Assembly (NCBI GenBank): GCA_021201515.1
Contig: JAJQET010000023.1
Coordinates: 1-8,256 of the forward strand
Source: Clostridiales bacterium
GTDB taxonomy: Bacteria; Bacillota; Clostridia; Oscillospirales; Oscillospiraceae
Direction: 5' to 3'
Length of the DNA: 8,256 bases
The notes below the pieces were generated by a model. It had not been told where the DNA came from. It saw only the letters and a program-made list of their open reading frames with translations, and made no database searches. A program made the position numbers and the translations under genes. Positions 1 through 5,615 of the stretch are shown here, piece by piece. The first letter of the stretch is position 1; each line of letters begins with the position of its first letter.

Positions 1-36
1 ACGCACCAAAGCTGCCGCCGATGGCGGCTGGGTACG

Positions 37-82
37 ATTGCCGCCCGTTCCGCCGTTGGCGTAACGTGGCGGCAATTTTGTT
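37..82 (+). terminator. Putative intrinsic terminator of an upstream gene
   Basis: ATTGCCGCC (37-45) pairs perfectly with GGCGGCAAT (68-76). The stem continues inward with CGTT/AACG (46-49 with 63-66, one bulged T at 67) and CGCC/GGCG (51-54 with 58-61) around a GTT loop. A T-rich tail, TTTTGTT, follows. A 17-bp GC-rich stem with a T tail on the + strand fits a Rho-independent terminator for a gene ending just left of the window. A smaller hairpin, GCCGCC-GAT-GGCGGC, at 14-28 precedes it. The T tail is interrupted by one G, so efficiency is uncertain. Confidence 0.5.
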
Positions 83-170
83 ATCCAACGGTAGATAACA
101 TCTGACTGAACGGCTATGCTACGCTCCACAACCCAGGATAGATTGCTTTTTAACCTGATACCAGAAAACC

Positions 171-210
171 GCAGGCGGGGCAGCCCAAAGAGCTGCCCCG
201 CTATTCCTGC
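171..210. repeat. GC-rich inverted repeat (hairpin)
   Basis: GCGGGGCAGC (175-184) and GCTGCCCCGC (192-201) are a perfect 10-bp inverted repeat with a 7-nt loop. GCAG (171-174) and CTGC (207-210) extend it across a 5-nt bulge. No T run follows on the + strand, and only a short TTTT follows on the - strand. It may be a weak terminator facing the opposite way or a structural remnant. It lies upstream of the promoter of the first gene, so it should not be part of that mRNA. Confidence 0.45.
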
Positions 211-212
211 CC

Positions 213-254
213 TTTGGGCAAATTCGATAAATCCGCTTGTTGAGTTTGCCCAAA
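213..254. repeat. 10-bp inverted repeat upstream of promoter 1
   Basis: TTTGGGCAAA (213-222) and TTTGCCCAAA (245-254) are exact reverse complements separated by 22 bp. The left arm overlaps a small alternative hairpin, TGCCC-TTT-GGGCA (208-220). The right arm runs into the A-rich tract in front of the -35 element. The position, 24 bp upstream of the -35, would suit an upstream regulator site, but no regulator can be named. Confidence 0.35.
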
Positions 255-277
255 AACAAAAAACAGAGAAAAGGCCC

Positions 278-306
278 TTGACAAAAGTGAAAAATTGGTG
301 TACTGT
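278..306 (+). promoter_or_regulatory. Sigma-A promoter P1 (oxidoreductase unit)
   Basis: A perfect -35 hexamer TTGACA (278-283) is followed after exactly 17 bp by TACTGT (301-306), a weak -10 that matches TATAAT at three of six positions. An A-rich tract, A5-C-A6 at 252-263, lies upstream and could act as an UP element. Transcription would start near 313, giving a leader of about 100 nt before the first gene. A consensus -35 with a poor -10 fits a regulated promoter. Confidence 0.6.
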
Positions 307-313
307 TGGCTTA

Positions 314-330
314 AATTAAATCACGATTTA
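314..330 (+). promoter_or_regulatory. Operator O1, palindromic regulator site
   Basis: The core TAAATCACGATTTA (317-330) is a palindrome with 6-bp arms and a 2-bp centre. The whole 17-mer AATTAAATCACGATTTA recurs exactly, in reverse complement, at 3648-3664 in front of the ABC importer. The core begins 10 bp after the proposed -10, across or just after the predicted transcription start, a position typical for repressors. The site does not match any family consensus I know well enough to name the regulator. A flanking inverted repeat, TACTGT (301-306) with ACAGTA (333-338), brackets it. Confidence 0.7.
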
Positions 331-354
331 GTACAGTATCTAAACTTGTTGCAC

Positions 355-398
355 GTTCCGGCTGTTGGCAGACCATGCCCCTGCCCCGCCGCCGGAAC
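355..398 (+). other. Leader hairpin before the oxidoreductase gene
   Basis: GTTCCGGC (355-362) pairs perfectly with GCCGGAAC (391-398). Inside it, GGCAG (367-371) pairs with CTGCC (381-385), giving a two-tier stem-loop in the 5' leader. It ends four bases before the AAAGGAG ribosome binding site (402-408). It could affect mRNA stability or translation initiation. It resembles no riboswitch that I recognise. Confidence 0.45.
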
Positions 399-413
399 AG
401 GAAAGGAGCCAAC

Positions 414-1421
414 ATGAATATCGGTGTGTGCGGATGCGGCACCATTGCATCCTGGATTTCTGATATTTTGAACCAGTTAAACAGCAAAACCATTGTGAAA
501 TACGGCGTGGCCTCCGCCTTTGCGGCGGAGTGTCAGCCCTTTGCCGACAAGTGGGGCTGGGAAAAGGTGTACGACAGCTATGACGCCCTGATGCAGGACC
601 CGGCCATCGACCTGGTTTACATCGCCGTCCCCAACTCCTTCCACCATGAGGTCTGCCTGAAGGCGCTGGGCTACGGCAAAAACGTGGTCTGTGAAAAGCC
701 CTTCGCCGTCAACGAGCAGCAGGCGGCGGAAATGATCGCGCTGGCGGAGGAAAAAGGCGTGTTCCTCGCCGAGGCCCTGTGGCCCTCCTTCCTGCCCTCC
801 CGGCAGCTCATCGACGATGAGATCTCCTCCGGCAGCATCGGCCAGGTCACCGGGGCGGAGTTTGTCTCCCTGTCCTACGTCCTGTTCCTGGAGCGGGTGA
901 AGCGGCTGGACCTGGGCGGCGGCGCCCTGCTGGACATGGGCCCCTATATGCTGGGCCGGATGACCGACCACTTCGGCCTGGACATCGCCTCCATCCAGGG
1001 CACCTTTGAGCATCTGGACACCGGCGTGGACAGCCGGGACGACTACACCATCACCTACAAAGACGGCAAAACCGTCCATTGCAGAAGCACCATTGACACC
1101 CCCCACGAGGAGGGACAGGAGTACGGCCAGATCAACGGCACGAAAGGCTCCATCTGGTTTGACAGCATTTCCAACCCCCAGGACATCCGGGTGCAGGACC
1201 TGGAGGGCAATGTGGTGAAGCAAATCGCCGTGCCTCCCATGATCCACGGCGCCGAGGTGCCCTTCATCGCCGGTTACGAATATGAGTTCCTGGCCTTTGA
1301 GCGGGCCCTGGCAGAGGGCCGCACCGAGTGCCCCGAAGCCACCCACGCTCAGACCCTGACCATCGCCCATGTGATGACCGAGCTGCGCAGGCAGGCCAAC
1401 GTGGTGTTTCCCTTTGAATGA
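414..1421 (+). CDS. Gfo/Idh/MocA family NAD(P)-dependent oxidoreductase
   Basis: The 335-residue protein is cytoplasmic and full length for the family. An N-terminal Rossmann fold starts with the dinucleotide-binding motif GCGTIA (7-12). It continues through IAVPNSFHHE (70-79), where substrate-side contacts usually lie, to CEKPF (93-97), whose Lys is the conserved catalytic/cofactor Lys of the EKP motif. EALWPSFLP (120-128) and GGGALLDMGPYML (168-180) mark the C-terminal alpha/beta domain. These last two blocks most resemble the trans-1,2-dihydrobenzene-1,2-diol dehydrogenase-like branch, which has Asp and Tyr at these positions (here D174 and Y178). Family members oxidise or reduce sugars, inositols, glycosides and diols, and the substrate here cannot be assigned. 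The start at 414 follows AAAGGAG (402-408). An in-frame ATG at 375 lies inside the leader hairpin and lacks a ribosome binding site. It is the first gene of unit 1, 37 bp before the MATE gene, and sits behind operator O1. Confidence 0.9.
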   Translation: MNIGVCGCGTIASWISDILNQLNSKTIVKYGVASAFAAECQPFADKWGWEKVYDSYDALMQDPAIDLVYIAVPNSFHHEVCLKALGYGKNVVCEKPFAVNEQQAAEMIALAEEKGVFLAEALWPSFLPSRQLIDDEISSGSIGQVTGAEFVSLSYVLFLERVKRLDLGGGALLDMGPYMLGRMTDHFGLDIASIQGTFEHLDTGVDSRDDYTITYKDGKTVHCRSTIDTPHEEGQEYGQINGTKGSIWFDSISNPQDIRVQDLEGNVVKQIAVPPMIHGAEVPFIAGYEYEFLAFERALAEGRTECPEATHAQTLTIAHVMTELRRQANVVFPFE

Positions 1422-1458
1422 TGCACGGAATGACGAATAGAAAGAAGGTTGCAAAGCT

Positions 1459-2856
1459 ATGGCTAACGCGATAGGGAAGAAGGTGGGGCGCGACCTGACC
1501 AGCGGCCCCATCATGCCGTCCCTGTTATCCTTCGCACTGCCCATTGTGATTACGGACGTGATTCAGCAGCTCTACTCCATGGTGGACCTGATGGTGATTG
1601 GGCAATTCGTGGGCAATGTGGGCACCGTGGGCGTGAACACAGGCGGCGAGATTGCCGACTTCCTGATGCCGGTGGCGACCGCTTTCGCCGCCGCCGGACA
1701 GATTTATGTGGCCCAGCTGGCCGGGGCCAGAAAATATGAGGACCAGAAGCGGGCCATCGGCACCTTCATCAGCCTGATGCTGTGCGCGGCGCTGGCCTTC
1801 ATGGTGCTGACCATCGCCCTGACCAATCCCATCCTGAACCTGCTGAACTGCCCGGAGGAATCCCTCAGCGAGGCGCGGAACTACATGATCATCACCGCTG
1901 TGGGCCTGCCCTTCATCTACGGCTACAACGCGGTGTGCGGCGTGCTGCGGGGCATGGGCGAGAGCCAGCGCCCCCTGGTGTTCATCATCATTGCGGCGGT
2001 GGTGAATATCTTCCTGGACATTCTGCTGGTGGCCGTGTTCCAGCTCAGCGCCGCCGGTACGGCTCTGGCCACGGTGTTCTCCCAGGTGGCGGCGTTCTCC
2101 GCGGCCTTTGCGTATATGTACAGAAACAAGGAGACCTTTGAGTTCGAGCTGAAGCTGTCTTACTTCAAGTGCGACCCCCATCACGCTAAGGTGCTGCTGA
2201 AGCTGGGCCTGCCCCAGGCCCTCCGCTCCGTGCTGGTACGGGCCTCCATGCTCTGGGTCAACGCCAACGTGAACGCCTGCGGCTCCATTGCCTCCGGCAC
2301 CAACGGCATCGGCAACAAGCTGCAAAAGTTCCTGGAGATCTTCAGCTCCAGCATGTCCCAGGCCAGCGCCGCCATGGTGGGCCAGAACCTGGGGGCGAAA
2401 AAGCAGGACCGGGCGAAACGGACGGTGCTCTCCGCCCTGCTGTTCAGCATCTGCTTCGCCGTCTGCATCAGCCTGCTGATCTTCTTCTTCCCCCAGCAGG
2501 TGTTCGGCATCTTCACCACCGACGCGGACGTGAAGGCCTTCGGCGTGTACTATATCCAAATGCTGTGCGTGCATATCATCGTCTCGTCCATTACCAGCTC
2601 CTATCAGTCCATGGTCATCGGCTCCGGCAACGCCACCCTGAACTTTATCATCGGCATCCTGGACGGCGTGGTCTGCAAGGTGGGGCTGAGCCTGCTGTTC
2701 GTGAACGTCATCTTCCAGGTGACGCCGGAGACCAACTGGGCCCTGACCGCCATGGGCTATTTCTGGGGCACCGGTCTGTCCCGTGTGCTGCCGGCCCTGG
2801 TGTGCATTGTCTACTTCTACTCCGGCCGCTGGAAGAAGAGGTCGCTGCTGTCGTAA
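1459..2856 (+). CDS. MATE family efflux transporter
   Basis: This 465-residue integral membrane protein belongs to the multidrug and toxic compound extrusion family, Na+- or H+-driven antiporters that export cationic drugs or metabolites. About 12 hydrophobic segments fall into two homologous lobes, roughly residues 15-225 and 240-460. The first helix reads LPIVITDVIQQLYSMVDLMV, with acidic D43 where many members have the ion/substrate-coupling Asp. Other family blocks are RGMGESQRP in the N lobe, LPQALRS at the start of the C lobe and GQNLGAKKQDRAKR in the C-lobe loop. Its length is usual for bacterial MATE proteins. The ATG is preceded by AGAAGG at an unusually long 10-nt spacing, so initiation may be weak or coupled to the upstream gene 37 bp away. 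No separate promoter is visible, so it probably shares a transcript with the oxidoreductase. The exported compound is unknown, and export of a product of the neighbouring enzyme is only an inference. Confidence 0.92.
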   Translation: MANAIGKKVGRDLTSGPIMPSLLSFALPIVITDVIQQLYSMVDLMVIGQFVGNVGTVGVNTGGEIADFLMPVATAFAAAGQIYVAQLAGARKYEDQKRAIGTFISLMLCAALAFMVLTIALTNPILNLLNCPEESLSEARNYMIITAVGLPFIYGYNAVCGVLRGMGESQRPLVFIIIAAVVNIFLDILLVAVFQLSAAGTALATVFSQVAAFSAAFAYMYRNKETFEFELKLSYFKCDPHHAKVLLKLGLPQALRSVLVRASMLWVNANVNACGSIASGTNGIGNKLQKFLEIFSSSMSQASAAMVGQNLGAKKQDRAKRTVLSALLFSICFAVCISLLIFFFPQQVFGIFTTDADVKAFGVYYIQMLCVHIIVSSITSSYQSMVIGSGNATLNFIIGILDGVVCKVGLSLLFVNVIFQVTPETNWALTAMGYFWGTGLSRVLPALVCIVYFYSGRWKKRSLLS

Positions 2857-2857
2857 C

Positions 2858-2863
2858 GGAGGA
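2858..2863 (+). promoter_or_regulatory. Ribosome binding site that fixes a GTG start
   Basis: GGAGGA lies just after the MATE stop codon and 6 nt before GTG at 2870. It supports this GTG over the in-frame ATG at 2783, which lies deep inside the MATE gene. Confidence 0.75.
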
Positions 2864-2869
2864 AGCGCT

Positions 2870-3457
2870 GTGAAGGTGAAACGGAAATCCTATCGGGAAC
2901 GCTATTTTGAGGACCATCAGGCTGTGCGTGAGGTGGCCAACAACCGGAAAGGCTACCGCATCGTCTACCGCTATGTGGGCCTTTGGGCGGCCTGGCGCAG
3001 CGAACGCTGGCCCCTCGGCACCGTCAAGGGGGCCTTCGCCCTGGCGGAATTGGTCAGCGTCTGCCTGTACCTGATTTGCGCCACGGTGGATACGCCGCTG
3101 AACCACAGCCGGCTGGTGAACGGGTTCGGCGTTCTGTCTGTCGTCCCCTGGCTGGTGGAGCTGTCCGGCATCCTCCGCTTCCTGCTGTCAAAATCCTATG
3201 TCAAGGAGATGGACAGCATGGAAATCGACCGCGCCATCCGGTACGGCGCAGTTCTGCGGGCGGGGCTGCTGGGCCTGTCCCTGCTGTGCGGCATTGGTAC
3301 CATCCTGGTCAGCGGGACGGCCACGGCGGCGGACGCCGACGTGGGGCTGGGGATTCTGGCCAGCATCGCCCTGTCCGTCGGCGTTTGGCAGGGCTACCGC
3401 GGCCTGTTGCTGGACACCTATCACAACGTAAACGGGGAACCGGGCAGCCGGTGCTGA
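2870..3457 (+). CDS. Small four-helix membrane protein, unknown function
   Basis: I do not recognise this 195-residue protein. It starts at GTG, 13 bp after the MATE stop, behind a good GGAGGA site. The first 50 residues are basic and aromatic-rich (KRKSYRERYF, RIVYRYVGLWAAWRSERW) and are probably cytoplasmic. Four hydrophobic stretches follow, at about 53-72, 84-106, 128-149 and 157-182, with a charged loop at 108-124 (KSYVKEMDSMEIDRAIRY). No catalytic motif, cysteine cluster or signal peptide is evident. Codon use matches its neighbours, and the tight spacing puts it in the same operon as the oxidoreductase and MATE genes. A terminator follows 29 bp after its stop codon. It could be an accessory subunit or an independent membrane protein; no function is proposed. 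Confidence 0.8.
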   Translation: MKVKRKSYRERYFEDHQAVREVANNRKGYRIVYRYVGLWAAWRSERWPLGTVKGAFALAELVSVCLYLICATVDTPLNHSRLVNGFGVLSVVPWLVELSGILRFLLSKSYVKEMDSMEIDRAIRYGAVLRAGLLGLSLLCGIGTILVSGTATAADADVGLGILASIALSVGVWQGYRGLLLDTYHNVNGEPGSRC

Positions 3458-3486
3458 GGCTGCCAACTTCCCCCGGAAGGCAAAGG

Positions 3487-3533
3487 AACAGGGCTGTTGC
3501 GTACCGATTCCGGCGCGCAGCAGCTCTGTTTTT
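3487..3533 (+). terminator. Intrinsic terminator of unit 1
   Basis: The arm at 3487-3501 (AACAGGGCTGTTGCG) pairs along its whole 15-bp length with 3516-3530 (CGCAGCAGCTCTGTT), with two G-U wobbles and a 14-nt loop. The stem runs directly into a TTTTT tract (3529-3533). This is a convincing Rho-independent terminator that separates the oxidoreductase/MATE unit from the ABC importer unit. Confidence 0.82.
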
Positions 3534-3561
3534 CCAAACGGAGCCGCCGCAGAGAGGCAAA

Positions 3562-3588
3562 TGTGCTTTTTGCACAAAAAACAAAAAA
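3562..3588. other. Small hairpin and A-rich tract upstream of P2
   Basis: TGTGC-TTTTT-GCACA (3562-3576) is a short 5-bp hairpin that runs into A6-C-A6 (3576-3588). The A-rich tract could act as an UP element for the downstream promoter. A closely similar string occurs upstream of P1 (TTTGCCC-A5-C-A6 at 245-263; here TTTGCAC-A6-C-A6 at 3569-3588). Confidence 0.35.
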
Positions 3589-3609
3589 GATGTTTGTCTA
3601 TTCCGCCAA

Positions 3610-3638
3610 TTGATTTTTGACGAAACTGCGTTTATACT
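3610..3638 (+). promoter_or_regulatory. Sigma-A promoter P2 (ABC importer unit)
   Basis: TTGATT (3610-3615) and TATACT (3633-3638, five of six to TATAAT) are separated by exactly 17 bp. Transcription would start near 3645, at the edge of operator O2, leaving a leader of about 110 nt. An alternative pairing is TTGACG (3617-3622) with TCAAAT (3640-3645), also at 17 bp. Either way the operator overlaps or directly follows the start point. Confidence 0.6.
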
Positions 3639-3647
3639 CTCAAATAG

Positions 3648-3664
3648 TAAATCGTGATTTAATT
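3648..3664 (+). promoter_or_regulatory. Operator O2, exact inverted copy of O1
   Basis: TAAATCGTGATTTAATT is the exact reverse complement of the 17-mer at 314-330. Across a 20-bp comparison 19 positions agree. The palindromic core (3648-3661) starts 9 bp after the -10 of P2, against 10 bp at P1. A matching motif at a matching promoter position is strong internal evidence for a real binding site shared by both units. Confidence 0.72.
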
Positions 3665-3673
3665 CATGATTCA
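3660..3673 (+). promoter_or_regulatory. Possible second, degenerate operator copy
   Basis: TAATTCATGATTCA matches the operator core TAAATCACGATTTA at 11 of 14 positions. It is shifted 12 bp downstream of O2, so the two sites overlap by two bases. This could allow two dimers to bind side by side. The equivalent position after O1 (329-342) matches only 8 of 14. Confidence 0.3.
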
Positions 3674-3686
3674 ATCCAGAGGCGCG

Positions 3687-3716
3687 GCTCCCACTGCGGC
3701 ATGGGCAGGCAGGAGC
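3687..3716 (+). other. Leader hairpin before the binding-protein gene
   Basis: GCTCC (3687-3691) pairs with GGAGC (3712-3716), and inside it CTGC (3694-3697) pairs with GCAG (3705-3708). The result is a two-tier stem-loop in the leader, ending 24 bp before the AAGGAGG site (3741-3747). A 9-bp direct repeat, GCGCGGCTC, occurs at 3682-3690 and 3715-3723. The role is unknown, possibly mRNA protection. Confidence 0.3.
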
Positions 3717-3754
3717 GCGGCTCACCCGTTCCAAATTTTTAAGGAGGACAAAAC

Positions 3755-5413
3755 ATGAAAAAAGCAACGAAACGATTCCTGACCCTGCTCCTGGCTGTGG
3801 CGATGGTGTGTTCGCTGGCGGCCTGCGGCGGCTCCAGCGACAGCGGCTCCGGCGACAGCGGCACCTCGTCCGGCGACAGCAGCGCCTCGGACGGCGGCAC
3901 CTCCACCTCTGACGTGAACAACGACGCCGACGGCAACGGCCGGGCGGACAAGGTGGTTTACGCCAGCACCCAGGCCTATTCCAGCCTGACCCCCTTCCTG
4001 AACCCCAAGACCTACACCGCCGCCGTCTTTGAGACCCTGGGCCGCTATCATGACTATGGCAGCGACTTCGAGGGCCTGCTGATGGAGAGCTGGGAGCAGA
4101 CAGACGAGCTGACCTATGTGGTCACCCTGTATGACAACATCTACGACTCCGAGGGCAACCACATCACCGCCAGCGACGTGGTGTTCAGCTTTGAAACCGT
4201 CCGCACCGAGGGTGAAATTTCCCAGACCACCGTCATCGAAACCGTCACCGCCCTGGATGACTACACCGTTCAGTTCACCTGGGCCGACACCCCTGTCACC
4301 GGCGCCTTTGAGCAGCTGATGAGCCTGGTCAACATTGTCAGCCAGGAAGCCTACGAGGCCACCGGCGATGGCATGGCCTCCGACCCTGTGGGCACCGGGC
4401 CCTATGTGGTCACCAGCTGGACCAGCGGCGTCAGCATGACCCTGGAGGTCAACGAGAACTACTGGGCCTCTGACGACCAGATCAAGTTCGACACCCAGAA
4501 GCAGAACGTGGACGTGATCGAGATTCAGACCATCTCCGAGTCCTCCCAGATCACCATGGCCCTCCAGACCGGCACCATTGACATGACCGAGGACCTGGCC
4601 GCCACTGACGCCTCCAACTTCCAGGAGGGCGGCACCTATTCCGACAGCTACAGCGTGCTGGAGCAGGCCGACTACGCCCCCAAGTCCATCCTGGTGAACG
4701 TCAGCGAGGATGCCAAGACCAGCGACTACTACCTCCGTCAGGCCATCATGTGCGCCATTGACAACGAGTACATCGCCTCCGTGGTGAACGGCGGCTCCAA
4801 CCAGGCGGTCTATGGCCTGGGCGCCCCCTCCAACTCCGACTATGATGAGGAATCCTGGAAGTCTTACCTGCCGGAGCGCTCCGTGGAGCAGGCCAAGGAA
4901 TATCTGGCCCAGTCCGCCTATCCCGACGGCACCACCATCACCCTGCTGCTCATCGACGGCGGCATCAATAACGACATCGCCGAGATCATTCAGAACGAGC
5001 TGAACCAGATCGGCATCGAAGTGGACGTCCAGGCCCAGACCTTCGGCAACTGGCTGACCAACAAGAACGACTCCTCCGCCTGGGATCTGATCATCTCCGA
5101 GCTGTCCTCCACCAACTGCTGCGCCGCCATCTACCAGAACGCCTTTGACACCCGGGACGGCAGCGCCAATGAGATCTTCTCCGACGACGCCACCCTTCAG
5201 GAGCTGTTGGAAGCCTGTATCTTCGTGGACAACCACACCCAGGAGAGCGTCAACGCCTTCCAGCAGTATCTGACCGAACAGGCCTATGTGATTCCCGGTC
5301 TGGTGCAGATCAACTACAACGTCTATGACAGCTCCCTGATCTCCGAAATCGTCTACAGCGGCGAGGGCGCGGTCATTCCCCAGGCCTTCACCTACATCGG
5401 CGTGGCTGAGTAA
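3755..5413 (+). CDS. ABC transporter substrate-binding lipoprotein, family 5
   Basis: This 552-residue extracytoplasmic binding protein would capture the substrate of the importer encoded downstream. MKKATKRFLTLLLAVAMVCS is a lipoprotein signal with lipobox LAAC, so Cys24 should be lipidated and anchored to the outer face of the membrane. Residues 25-65 form a flexible linker rich in Ser, Gly and Asp. The mature part carries family 5 (SBP_bac_5) blocks: GLLMESWEQTDELTYVVTLY, then HITASDVVFSFETV, DPVGTGPYVVTSW, and YLRQAIMCAIDNEYI about two thirds along. Its length is normal. Family members bind di- and oligopeptides, opines, nickel, haem or oligosaccharides; the ligand cannot be read here. 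The start follows a strong AAGGAGG site at 7-nt spacing. It is the first gene of unit 2, behind P2 and O2. Early placement followed by a structured spacer suggests it is made in excess over the permeases. Confidence 0.93.
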   Translation: MKKATKRFLTLLLAVAMVCSLAACGGSSDSGSGDSGTSSGDSSASDGGTSTSDVNNDADGNGRADKVVYASTQAYSSLTPFLNPKTYTAAVFETLGRYHDYGSDFEGLLMESWEQTDELTYVVTLYDNIYDSEGNHITASDVVFSFETVRTEGEISQTTVIETVTALDDYTVQFTWADTPVTGAFEQLMSLVNIVSQEAYEATGDGMASDPVGTGPYVVTSWTSGVSMTLEVNENYWASDDQIKFDTQKQNVDVIEIQTISESSQITMALQTGTIDMTEDLAATDASNFQEGGTYSDSYSVLEQADYAPKSILVNVSEDAKTSDYYLRQAIMCAIDNEYIASVVNGGSNQAVYGLGAPSNSDYDEESWKSYLPERSVEQAKEYLAQSAYPDGTTITLLLIDGGINNDIAEIIQNELNQIGIEVDVQAQTFGNWLTNKNDSSAWDLIISELSSTNCCAAIYQNAFDTRDGSANEIFSDDATLQELLEACIFVDNHTQESVNAFQQYLTEQAYVIPGLVQINYNVYDSSLISEIVYSGEGAVIPQAFTYIGVAE

Positions 5414-5449
5414 CCCTCACCCCTACGGTACCCTATTCCCATAGCATCC

Positions 5450-5565
5450 GGGGCTACCCTGACCCTTCGGAAGCGACCGACCCCATCCGGCATCCGCAGC
5501 CGCTATGACGCGAGCAGGCGTCCGCTGTGATTGCGTCAACCGCTCCGAGGGGGGCGGGTAGCCCC
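5450..5565. repeat. Structured spacer bounded by 10-bp inverted repeats
   Basis: The 212-bp gap 5414-5625 contains no gene apart from a possible tiny ORF at its end. GGGGCTACCC (5450-5459) is the exact reverse complement of GGGTAGCCCC (5556-5565), enclosing 96 nt. Inside, TGACGC (5506-5511) pairs with GCGTCA (5533-5538). CATCCG occurs at 5445, 5484 and 5491, and CCGCT at 5500, 5522 and 5540. In the mRNA this could fold into a branched structure that protects the binding-protein message or reduces read-through, as known for many binding-protein operons. A dispersed intergenic repeat or a small non-autonomous element is an alternative, but no target-site duplication is visible. Confidence 0.5.
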
Positions 5566-5573
5566 TCACTTTT
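5551..5573 (+). terminator. Possible leaky terminator between binding protein and permeases
   Basis: GGGGC (5551-5555) pairs with GCCCC (5561-5565) around GGGTA. An alternative register is GAGGGG/CCCCTC (5547-5552 with 5562-5567). The sequence TCACTTTT follows. The T run is short and displaced, so it would be a weak terminator at most. The right arm is the same sequence that can pair with 5450-5454, so the two structures exclude each other. Confidence 0.3.
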
Positions 5574-5599
5574 AGAAGTATCCATTCATTTTACTCCAT

Positions 5600-5615
5600 A
5601 AAGGAAAACGGGTGA
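5600..5615 (+). promoter_or_regulatory. Unusual ribosome binding region of the first permease
   Basis: AAAGGA (5600-5605) lies 20 nt upstream of the permease ATG (5626), too far for normal initiation. It is ideally placed, 6 nt, for a GTG at 5612. GGGTGA (5610-5615) also complements the 16S rRNA tail and lies 10 nt before the ATG. No other in-frame start exists, because an in-frame TAA occurs at 5599-5601. Confidence 0.45.

Larger units (their letters stand above)
1..413. other. Upstream intergenic region and leader of unit 1
   Basis: No gene can be supported here. All three + frames are open for some distance at the left edge, with stops at 62-64, 96-98 and 103-105, so the very end of an upstream gene could lie in the first hundred bases; no frame gives a recognisable protein. 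From left to right the region holds a terminator-like hairpin, two inverted repeats, an A-rich tract (252-263), a promoter, an operator and a leader hairpin that ends just before the ribosome binding site of the first gene. A 67-codon open frame at 116-319 runs through the inverted repeats and the promoter and is not taken as a gene. Confidence 0.6.

Noticed and set aside
1..64. End of an upstream coding region in one of the open frames
   Set aside because: The frames are short and give no recognisable residues, so no gene end can be assigned.
80..99. GTTATC...GATAAC inverted repeat
   Set aside because: Only 6-bp arms, far from any promoter and not repeated elsewhere, so not separable from chance.
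228..233. TAAATC half-site resembling one arm of the operator
   Set aside because: The matching second arm is missing, and the position is upstream of the -35 element.
116..319. 67-codon open frame on the + strand
   Set aside because: It crosses inverted repeats and the promoter, has no ribosome binding site, and its protein has no recognisable features.
375..413. Upstream in-frame ATG giving a 13-residue extension of the oxidoreductase
   Set aside because: It lies inside the leader hairpin without a ribosome site, and the extension would place a basic tail before the normal Rossmann-fold start.
477..1544. 355-codon open frame on the - strand opposite the oxidoreductase
   Set aside because: A shadow of GC-biased codons. 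It has no family motifs and lies opposite a clear Gfo/Idh/MocA gene.
3722..5236. 504-codon open frame on the - strand opposite the binding-protein gene
   Set aside because: Long antisense frames arise from the strong C/G third-position bias here. The product is a repetitive Gly/Val/Asp-rich string, and the + strand gene is certain.
5450..5565. A complete mobile element between the terminal inverted repeats
   Set aside because: No transposase and no target-site duplication are visible. Kept only as a structured repeat.
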